A DNA stretch of 64,000 nt, taken from the NCBI RefSeq assembly GCF_900108585.1, contig NZ_UESZ01000001.1, positions 1,860,001-1,924,000 on the forward strand, in the 5' to 3' direction. Every line of letters begins with the position of its first letter. Within the stretch, counting starts at the first letter, position 1. Both the position numbers and the translations under genes were made by a program. Source of the DNA: Branchiibius hedensis (GTDB lineage Bacteria > Actinomycetota > Actinomycetes > Actinomycetales > Dermatophilaceae). The notes under the pieces were generated by a model, which saw only the letters and a list, made by a program, of their open reading frames with translations, was not told where the DNA came from and did no database searches. Of the stretch, positions 24,301 to 29,867 are shown piece by piece.

Positions 24301-25196
24301 CCGGAAAAGTCGTGCGCGAGTTGCGCGCGGTGGGAATCAACCTGATCCTGGCGACCCAGAAGCTAGACAAGACGGTCCTGGACAAAGTGCCCGGCGGGGC
24401 TGACCTGAAAGACAACATGGGCCGTTCGATCTTCGGCAACGCCAGCCAGGGCGCGAAGATGTCGGCGCTTCGCAACCCGTTCGACGCACCGAGCCTGGGC
24501 GACTTCATCCCCAAAGGCCGCGGCTTGTGGGAGCCGTTGACGTCTCCTGTGGCAGAGCCGATCCAGTGTTGGTTCGCCCCGCAAGGTACCGACACCGACG
24601 TTGCCGCCCCAGGCACGTTCAAGTTCGAGCTCGACGCGCGCGTGCCGAAACTGGACCCGTCTGCGCGACTGGACCTGGAACCGTTCATGCCGAAGAAGGA
24701 AGTGCTGCCGGGTCAGATCATTGGTGACCTGCCGCCGTCGTTGCGCGGCGGCGATGACGAGCCTAGCTACGACACGGAGGAGGTCATCGAGGTGGAATCG
24801 TTCGATCTCGACCTGGATTTGGACGACCTCGATTCGGGCGATTTCGACGACGCGGACCGCACCGCTCAGCGCGCAGTGGATCCCGAGATGGACCGCTGCG
24901 ACGCAGATGGCCCAGTCTCGCCGGCGTTGTCCGGCACAGAATCAGATCCGCCCGAATCGAGTTCGGACCAACGAACGGAGGACCCCCCGCCCGAACTCGA
25001 CATGACGTTCTTGGAGGACTTCCTCGCCGATCTTGCATCCGGGGAATCAGACGATGAGCCGGTACTGGACACCGACCCGTTCGCTGGTGATGAGTTCGCC
25101 GAACCGGAATCTCCCATCCCCGAGTCCGCTTCTGGCGACCGGCCCGGTTGGCCGAAGTGGACTCCCCCGCCGAAGGTGACCACCGACGACTGGTGA
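21363..25196 (+). CDS. FtsK/SpoIIIE-type conjugative DNA translocase
   Basis: 1277 residues from a GTG 3 bases after the NERD stop. N-terminal hydrophobic helices (about 17-50, 105-130, 145-165, 190-250) anchor it in the membrane. A middle region of about 550 residues without motifs I recognise is followed by an ATPase with Walker A VSGGAGSGKSVTA at about residue 840, Walker B IVVFFDEF at about 935, and GINLILATQKLDKTVLD, all typical of FtsK/TraB-like translocases. About 160 C-terminal residues are strongly acidic (DLDLDLDDLDSGDF). In actinobacterial elements a single FtsK-type pump can move double-stranded DNA between cells, which fits the lack of a visible relaxase. Much longer than a typical TraB. 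Confidence 0.82.
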   Translation: MAQATRRTRNNQPATSLAAPIVLLGALTCVAGAALRLPSVPFLWLSLVVAAWMEPSVILTGPRDPVTKSPTAADDFEQRRYGSYLWWRQMKSALLFPTSLFKPGWPVRTTWVLSVLAGLVAVSLPVAWPVWLKQPAQPDAVPRAINASHLANFICALVLAAALTSVRRTAEQGRPATRFSHVRKVVSTDRIITALAVGALVLVVAAGLVVPGMFGSNDQIGVWLGSFPTAGWAALGLTATLLILHFAATRLAVDQWERVQAVIAEWGPRWEALKVAPAPSVEDVRDGDPFGAVEGLEVVSFTAPPGRSAADIVKQQVKIAAEVGSGAGTFVMTSPVLDGTGAPQPGTADLNRFRILVAAPGTTDLSALPTGEHIELATLLVEAAMTVARTTAAMDPMPIVAVQPLFEPDTQPGARVWATTWSGDLRAVRMSNIPFLMSQTLGVDVQVDHRKGVLYVGDLESVELDGGLRGTIDNLRTEDEWDRNWADGGPTKHRLNLPVAQHVVREVSTLRAGMGSIPITRLPFLVRKGVDPRDYFGTEQRMAAALNAAGFVAITGWPGSGGRPGDRHALGLTIYYAPSQTAVPTTLTLLSSTKPGALQPMSGSNAEAWVAAGIVNTAFTAAKLARPELIDATCLTTPRAAKNQLWEISLRLHDGVTMADVRAKASVMRASLGVPWLRVESIPDGVRLFAGGEPDPAFLVNPGRDVLRLTNLDWSQAFADANLVTVDGSVPTVTSVGALEHNDAVQRLVISLPSGLSAERFKGALAKLATSTNNAFCQAYPSRHGASFIELLVSRTHPLPERVAFDFDAVDAAQRDAVPFATGITGEPVEHRFISDPYALVSGGAGSGKSVTAQGILYGCAVQGMKIVVIDIQKAAIDFAFLADHAIAVATTAHVAAAAMKAVYDEGQQRKKLLTQMRVGNFMDIPEDQRPPRIVVFFDEFTSAMGREVLPDAGNDPELQKVRAEVEADNKARATIGQYTGKVVRELRAVGINLILATQKLDKTVLDKVPGGADLKDNMGRSIFGNASQGAKMSALRNPFDAPSLGDFIPKGRGLWEPLTSPVAEPIQCWFAPQGTDTDVAAPGTFKFELDARVPKLDPSARLDLEPFMPKKEVLPGQIIGDLPPSLRGGDDEPSYDTEEVIEVESFDLDLDLDDLDSGDFDDADRTAQRAVDPEMDRCDADGPVSPALSGTESDPPESSSDQRTEDPPPELDMTFLEDFLADLASGESDDEPVLDTDPFAGDEFAEPESPIPESASGDRPGWPKWTPPPKVTTDDW

Positions 25197-25210
25197 CGTC
25201 AGGGAGCAAG

Positions 25211-25221
25211 CGTCGCACCGT
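25211..25221 (+). promoter_or_regulatory. start-associated motif CGTCGCACCGT
   Basis: Seven bases before the ATG at 25229, the second of two sites with 7. CAGGG replaces CAGCG at the upstream position. Confidence 0.7.
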
Positions 25222-25228
25222 GTCGGGC

Positions 25229-25855
25229 ATGGATACCATCACGCCCCGACACACTCGGGTGTTCGTTGACGGCGGCTGGCTGCTACTGGCCGCCGCTGCC
25301 GCCTTGACGCGCGCCCCGAGCGTATCTCGAGAAGACATCCAGTTGGACCCGCCGCGAATGGCTGCCGCCTTGGCGCAGAAGGCTGTGGCGGTCTCTGGTC
25401 GCCCTGTGTCGCGGATCCATTGGTACGACGGGGCACGACAGGACAAGGAACCGACACCCGAGCACCGAGCACTGGCGGCGACCGCCGGGGTGGACCTGAC
25501 GTTAGGTGCACTGCGGCGTCACGACGGCGTCTGGCAGCAGAAGCGCGTGGATGGCTTGATTCAACGGGACATGACGCATCTGGCCCGCACCGGCCAGACC
25601 CTTGACTTCGTCCTGGTATCCGGTGACGAAGACTTGGCCGTGGCCGCCGAGGAGGTCCGTGCCCTGGGCGGAACTGTTCACGCGCTCGGCGTCACCGAGA
25701 CGGGTCGCTGGGCGATGTCGCCGTACTTCGCTTCCTCGTGCAACGACGTTCATCTGCTGACCTCACGCGACCTTGCCGGGTCGCTGTGGGTGCGCGGGGC
25801 GCGCCTCACGTCACTGGCCAACTCCGGCATCGCCCGCGTTCTCGCAGCGAGCTGA
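25229..25855 (+). CDS. NYN-domain (PIN-like) putative ribonuclease
   Basis: 208 residues. The order VFVDGGW near the N-terminus, a Lys/Arg-rich middle, and FVLVSGDEDLAVAAEEVRALGGTVHALGV matches the LabA/DUF88 NYN fold, whose Asp residues bind metal for RNA cleavage. The first catalytic Asp (VDGG) and the SGDED pair are present. Motif-started and followed by a strong hairpin terminator, so monocistronic. On a mobile element such proteins may process RNA or act as toxins; no antitoxin is seen nearby. Confidence 0.72.
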   Translation: MDTITPRHTRVFVDGGWLLLAAAAALTRAPSVSREDIQLDPPRMAAALAQKAVAVSGRPVSRIHWYDGARQDKEPTPEHRALAATAGVDLTLGALRRHDGVWQQKRVDGLIQRDMTHLARTGQTLDFVLVSGDEDLAVAAEEVRALGGTVHALGVTETGRWAMSPYFASSCNDVHLLTSRDLAGSLWVRGARLTSLANSGIARVLAAS

Positions 25856-25857
25856 CC

Positions 25858-25910
25858 AGCAACAACAGGAGCGCCCGGACCTGCGAGGTCTGGGCGCTCC
25901 TGTTGTTGCT
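25858..25910. terminator. 24-bp stem hairpin between convergent genes
   Basis: Left arm 25858-25881, loop TGCGA, right arm 25887-25910; 24 pairs with a single G-U or mismatch. It lies between the NYN gene (+) and the small membrane gene (-) and can stop both transcripts. It also carries AACAACAGG arms, unlike the other terminators. Confidence 0.75.
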
Positions 25911-25923
25911 GCAGGACTGCCTA

Positions 25924-26127
25924 CTAACTGGCGAGGTTGACCGCCGCAGCGACCAACAGCAGGACCAGGGCCGCGATCCCCGTCAACAGGACGGAGCACA
26001 GCGCGGCCACGGTGTGCCGGGCTTTGCCTCCTCGGATCCCGACAGCCAAGCAGGCGGCGAACGCGAGGTTGCTCAGAACGTAAGCGCTGAACATGGCGGC
26101 CGCTGCGTACATCAGGAAGTTCGTCAT
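25924..26127 (-). CDS. small two-helix membrane protein, 67 aa
   Basis: Motif-started on the minus strand. Two hydrophobic helices (LMYAAAAMFSAYVLSNLAFA and CSVLLTGIAALVLLLVAAAV) are separated by a basic loop (GIRGGKARHT). Small hydrophobic proteins like this on conjugative elements may be pore or entry-exclusion components, but no evidence picks one. Confidence 0.6.
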   Translation of the reverse strand: MTNFLMYAAAAMFSAYVLSNLAFAACLAVGIRGGKARHTVAALCSVLLTGIAALVLLLVAAAVNLAS

Positions 26128-26133
26128 GCCGGC

Positions 26134-26144
26134 ACGGTGCGACG
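26134..26144 (-). promoter_or_regulatory. start-associated motif CGTCGCACCGT
   Basis: Six bases before the ATG at 26127, with CAGCG exactly 6 nt upstream. Divergent to the motif at 26328-26338. Confidence 0.75.
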
Positions 26145-26327
26145 AAGCCGCGCTGTGCGTGCTTGTGCCCCATCGACGAGGCAGTCGAAGCCGGTATCAG
26201 GCAGACCTTTGCCGCTCCTGGATTTCCTCATCGCCGCTGGTCAGGGCTTTCGCGGGCCCTGGCTCGGAGCGCGTGGCCCATGTCAGTTGGTGTGAGGTCA
26301 GGCCCCGAACGTGCGACAGCGCAACCG

Positions 26328-26338
26328 CGTCGCACCGT
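26328..26338 (+). promoter_or_regulatory. start-associated motif CGTCGCACCGT upstream of WhiB-like gene
   Basis: CAGCG lies 6 nt upstream and GTGCGAC (26311-26317) pairs with GTCGCAC of the motif. The ATG six bases downstream (26345) is out of frame with the WhiB-like protein, unlike every other site. Confidence 0.7.
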
Positions 26339-26399
26339 TCCGGCATGTGCCTCAACCAACGGATCGGTTCAGGCGCTTCCACGATCGAAGGAGGCAGCC

Positions 26400-26741
26400 A
26401 TAGCCGACACCTCAACGGTGGTCGAACCCATCGACCCCTGGTACGGGCTCGGCAAATGGATCGCCCTGGCTTCCGAACACCCCCTGGTCGTCCCTGCGGG
26501 CACTCAACTGCCCTGCACCGGTGTGGATCCGGAGTTCTTCTACGAACAACGGCACTGGCTGATAGCCCGTCGCACATGCGAAGAGTGCCCGATCCGGGAG
26601 CACTGCCTACAGGTCGCGGTTGCCCGCGACGAGGACGGCGTCTGGGGCGGCATGACCAAGAAACAACGACAGCGGTGGGCCGCTCAGCAAGGACTCCTCG
26701 TGTCCGAGCTTCGTACCCCCAAACACTCCTCCGCTAGCTGA
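26400..26741 (+). CDS. WhiB-family iron-sulphur regulator with ATA start
   Basis: 113 residues if translation begins at the ATA at 26400, preceded by AAGGAGG with 5 bases between. No ATG or TTG lies in frame near it; the first in-frame GTG is at 26415, too far from the ribosome binding site. The WhiB pattern is clear: LPCTGVDPEFFYE, CEECPIREHCL, GVWGGMTKKQR, giving the four cluster Cys and the turn. WhiB proteins bind a 4Fe-4S cluster and partner with sigma factor. The stop of a short frame starting at 26347 (GTG) overlaps the ATA (ATAG). Either a rare AUA start or a mutated ATG. Confidence 0.75.
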   Translation: MADTSTVVEPIDPWYGLGKWIALASEHPLVVPAGTQLPCTGVDPEFFYEQRHWLIARRTCEECPIREHCLQVAVARDEDGVWGGMTKKQRQRWAAQQGLLVSELRTPKHSSAS

Positions 26742-26770
26742 CCACGACCACCACGAAAGAAGACCCGTAT

Positions 26771-27463
26771 ATGTCCGCACTGTCCATGGCCGCTCCGCCC
26801 CGTATCAAGTCCACCAAAGTCGACGGGAGCCTGGCCTCCATCGCGCTGCATCACCTGGGTGCGACGTTCTCCCAGCATCGAGACGACGAAGACATGGGTG
26901 ACATCGCCGCAGGGATCCTCCTGGTGCCGGTCAACGACGGAGGCACATTCGCACCCGTCGACGAGGCGCAGGTCGCCTTCGTCACCTCTCCCCCGGTCCG
27001 CGATGTCCCGGCCGACCAGCTTGGTCTGCTCAACCAGTTCGCCGGTCAGGCGTTCATCGACGACTGCCTCGGCCGGGCCGAGGGAATCGCTGCCACTGCC
27101 GACGACGTCATGTGGGGCTTCGCTGGTGTGTTCCAGGTGCTGGGCGTCCGCGGCTTCGGTGTCACCGACGTCAACCAAGACAGCAGTCGGGTTGTGCGCG
27201 GCGCGTTCGGGCGTATCTACATCGGTACCGGACATCACGGCTGCGTCATGTGGGACGAGCAGGGCCGGCGAATCCTGGCCGCTGCGTCCACGCAACTAGC
27301 CCCTGGTTTCAACACCGGTGACACGCTGCCGCGCGTTTCTGCGCCCGCGGGCGTGACCGTCGAAAGCCCCGAGTTCACGCGGCTGGATCCGCTGGCGCAG
27401 TTGTGCGCCATGCACCGCCAGATCGCATCCACCATCGCTGACCGTGCGGCCGGCATCAACTGA
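26771..27463 (+). CDS. hypothetical protein, 230 aa
   Basis: ATG preceded by GAAAGAAGA; no start motif. The product is soluble with no signal peptide. The second half contains FGRIYIGTGHHGCVMWDEQGRRIL, a beta-hairpin-like region. It lies between the WhiB-like gene and the secreted peptidase genes, 29 bases after WhiB, so is probably co-transcribed with it. Family not recognised. Confidence 0.6.
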   Translation: MSALSMAAPPRIKSTKVDGSLASIALHHLGATFSQHRDDEDMGDIAAGILLVPVNDGGTFAPVDEAQVAFVTSPPVRDVPADQLGLLNQFAGQAFIDDCLGRAEGIAATADDVMWGFAGVFQVLGVRGFGVTDVNQDSSRVVRGAFGRIYIGTGHHGCVMWDEQGRRILAAASTQLAPGFNTGDTLPRVSAPAGVTVESPEFTRLDPLAQLCAMHRQIASTIADRAAGIN

Positions 27464-27474
27464 AAGGTAGTTCA

Positions 27475-28749
27475 TTGAATTTCACCAAGAACCCTCCAGC
27501 CACCGGGCGTCATCGCGCCGTCGGGTCGGTCGCCACGAAGCAACGAGTGGGCCGCGGCGCTGTCGCAGTGCTGGGTCTGACCGGCATCGTGATGGGCGTT
27601 GCCGCCGGTGCAGCTCCCAGCGCGCATGCCTCCACGGCAGCGTTGACCAGTGCCTCGTGCACCGTGGTGACGATCTACAAGGGCTCGACGGGCGCGCTGG
27701 TCAAGACACTGCAGTCGCGGCTGAGGGGACTGACCGCCGACGGCGTGTTCGGCAACCTCACGCTGGCGAAGGTCAAGGCTTTCCAGAAGTCCCACGGGCT
27801 GACCGTCGACGGTGTCGTCGGACCCAAGACCTGGACGGCGCTGGGCGGGTTCCCGGGATGCACCGGCGGCGGCTCCAGCACGACGGTGGTCACCAAGCAG
27901 GTCGTGTCGGGGATCGACTTCTTGTCGGTGCGCACTGGCCCCGGAACGGGGTACACCCGGGTGGCGAAGCTGTCGCCGGGAACGAAGGTGACGGGCATCA
28001 TCAACAACGGCTGGCTCAAGATCACCAGCGGTAGCTACGCCGGCAAGTACGTCTCGGCGGCGTACCTGATCGACGTGCCCAAGGTCGACCCGAACCCGCC
28101 GGTCAGCACCGTGAAGGGGTGGATCGCCACCACCGGTGGCATCACCGCCAGCGTCCGTTCCGGGCCAGGGTTCGATTATGGCGTGGTGGCGCACAAGTCT
28201 TCTGGCGCAGCGGTCTCCGGCACGCAGGTCAGCACCGACTGGGTGAAGATCAGTGGTGGCTACATCAACCGCGGCGAGATCGAGACCACCTCGGCGACCC
28301 TGACCAAGGTGAACGCGCAGATCCCGACGTCGCAGTTGTGCGCGGTGAACAAGGCGTACAACTCGCCGAACTCGTTCGACCCCGGTTACACGGTGAACAC
28401 CACGCGGTACATCAACTGCTCGGCGGGCCGCGCACTGGACTCGTTGCAGGCGGCGTACAAGGCCAAGTTCGGGCACTACGCCAACATCGACCTGGCCTAC
28501 CGGGACTGGGCCGAGCAGCAGTATTGGTACAACAAGCTCGGCCCGGCGCAGGCGAACAAGCCCGGTACCTCCAACCACGGCATGGGCCTGGCGGTCGACT
28601 TCCAGGAGTGGCACGGCCACACCACCGAGTTCGACTGGGGCGGTGTGGGTTCCAACTGGTTGCGGGCCAACGGCGGCAAGTACGGGTTCACCCAGCCGTA
28701 CGCCTACGGCACCACCGGTGAGTCCTACCACTTCAACTTCACCGGCTGA
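27475..28749 (+). CDS. secreted D-Ala-D-Ala carboxypeptidase-like enzyme with PG-binding and SH3 domains
   Basis: 424 residues from a TTG 6 bases after GAAAGG. Signal peptide with a long basic front (to about SAHAS, residue 53). A peptidoglycan-binding domain (GSTGALVKTLQSRL, ADGVFGNLTLAKVKAFQ) follows at about 68-120, then two SH3b-like repeats (DFLSVRTGPGTGYTRV and ASVRSGPGFDYGVV), then a VanY-type M15B peptidase with SNHGMGLAVDFQ near 365 and a His in ESYHFNF at the end. It trims peptide stems in the wall. Probably locally remodels peptidoglycan during transfer. Confidence 0.85.
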   Translation: MNFTKNPPATGRHRAVGSVATKQRVGRGAVAVLGLTGIVMGVAAGAAPSAHASTAALTSASCTVVTIYKGSTGALVKTLQSRLRGLTADGVFGNLTLAKVKAFQKSHGLTVDGVVGPKTWTALGGFPGCTGGGSSTTVVTKQVVSGIDFLSVRTGPGTGYTRVAKLSPGTKVTGIINNGWLKITSGSYAGKYVSAAYLIDVPKVDPNPPVSTVKGWIATTGGITASVRSGPGFDYGVVAHKSSGAAVSGTQVSTDWVKISGGYINRGEIETTSATLTKVNAQIPTSQLCAVNKAYNSPNSFDPGYTVNTTRYINCSAGRALDSLQAAYKAKFGHYANIDLAYRDWAEQQYWYNKLGPAQANKPGTSNHGMGLAVDFQEWHGHTTEFDWGGVGSNWLRANGGKYGFTQPYAYGTTGESYHFNFTG

Positions 28750-28770
28750 GCTGAGCAACTCCCCTGTTCG

Positions 28771-28804
28771 CGCACTGCGCCCCGGACCCCCGGGGCGCAG
28801 TGCG
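28771..28804 (+). terminator. 15-bp stem intrinsic terminator
   Basis: CGCACTGCGCCCCGG, a 4-base loop, and its exact complement, followed by TTT, after the carboxypeptidase gene stop. Confidence 0.75.
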
Positions 28805-28846
28805 TTTCCCGTACATCTCAAGAAGACAACTTCGGAAGGAATCATC

Positions 28847-29728
28847 TTGTCTCACAACCTTGTTCGGCTTCTCGCCGGCACCGGTGCCGCAGTCGCGCTT
28901 GGCGCGACCCTCGTGGCCGCTCCGTCGGCCTCGGCTGCCACCAGCACGTTGTCCTGTTCGGTGGTCGCTACCAAGTCCGGCGACAGCGGTGTCCTGGTGT
29001 CCGCGATCCAGTCTCGGCTGCGGGTCAGCGTCGACGGTGTGTTCGGACCTCGAACCAAAGCCGCAGTCGTGGCGTTCCAGAAGTCGCACCGTCTCGTGGC
29101 CGATGGCATCGTCGGCCCGCTCACCTGGTCAGCGCTCGGCGGCTTCCCGTGCTCGGCGGTGGGAACCTCTGTCGCTGCGAGTGTTTCGAGCATCACCCCG
29201 GCTCTCGCGACACGGATGAAGACGTCCTACCGGGCTGGCTGTCCGGTGCCACTGAGCGGTCTGCGCTACGTGAAGGTGCCGTATTGGGGGTACGACCAGC
29301 GCTACCACGTTGGAGAACTGGTGGTGAACGCCAGTATCGCCTCGGCCACGGTCACCGCGTTCAACACGCTGGCCCGTAATCACTTCCCGATCCAGCAGAT
29401 GCGCCTAGTCGACGACTTCGGCGGCAACGACGACAACTCGGTGAAAGCCAACAACACCTCGGCCTACAACTGCCGCAAGATCACCAACGGCACCGGCTGG
29501 TCGATGCACGCCTACGGCAAGGCGATCGACATCAACCCGTGGGTGAATCCGTACGTGTACCAAGGACATCCGCAGTACGGCGTCAGCACCTACGTCCCGC
29601 GGACACCGGGCAAGGGCAAGATCCTGTGCGGCGACGCAACGTACAAGGCATTCACGGCGGGTGGCTTCAGTTGGGGCGGCGACTGGAAGGCCGGGGTGTT
29701 GGACTACCAGCATTTCGAGCACCGGTAG
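28847..29728 (+). CDS. secreted M15-family peptidase with peptidoglycan-binding domain
   Basis: 293 residues from a TTG 6 bases after GGAAGGA. Signal peptide ends near PSASA. Peptidoglycan-binding domain at about 44-90 (VLVSAIQSRLRVSVDGVFG). The C-terminal catalytic domain has MHAYGKAIDINPWVNP and ends in DYQHFEHR, matching the M15C/D endolysin-like peptidases with His and Asp ligands for zinc. A paralogue-like partner of the preceding gene, but with a different peptidase subfamily, so it may cleave cross-links rather than the D-Ala terminus. Confidence 0.8.
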   Translation: MSHNLVRLLAGTGAAVALGATLVAAPSASAATSTLSCSVVATKSGDSGVLVSAIQSRLRVSVDGVFGPRTKAAVVAFQKSHRLVADGIVGPLTWSALGGFPCSAVGTSVAASVSSITPALATRMKTSYRAGCPVPLSGLRYVKVPYWGYDQRYHVGELVVNASIASATVTAFNTLARNHFPIQQMRLVDDFGGNDDNSVKANNTSAYNCRKITNGTGWSMHAYGKAIDINPWVNPYVYQGHPQYGVSTYVPRTPGKGKILCGDATYKAFTAGGFSWGGDWKAGVLDYQHFEHR

Positions 29729-29756
29729 CCCTGGCGAAAGTTTCTCGCTGCGGTCA

Positions 29757-29784
29757 TTGCGTCTTCGAGAAGCTGCTCTATACC
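29757..29784 (+). promoter_or_regulatory. possible promoter upstream of surface-protein gene
   Basis: TTGCGT (29757-29762) and TATACC (29779-29784) with a 16-base spacer, downstream of the peptidase stop and just before a hairpin terminator. A transcript would pass through that hairpin, so attenuation is conceivable. Confidence 0.3.
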
Positions 29785-29810
29785 GTTGTCAGTACACGCA
29801 ATTCGTGTAG

Positions 29811-29837
29811 AACCCCGGGCCTTGTCGGCCCGGGGTT
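29811..29837 (+). terminator. 11-bp stem hairpin before surface-protein gene
   Basis: AACCCCGGGCC, loop TTGTC, GGCCCGGGGTT, followed by TCGTCGTGTT. It ends the peptidase transcript or attenuates the next gene. Confidence 0.6.
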
Positions 29838-29867
29838 TCGTCGTGTTACCACCCGAGGAACAGCAAA

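Noticed and set aside
25858-25910. 24-bp inverted repeat as an insertion-sequence end
   Set aside because: Lies exactly between two convergent stops, has a 5-base loop and no transposase nearby; a terminator is simpler.
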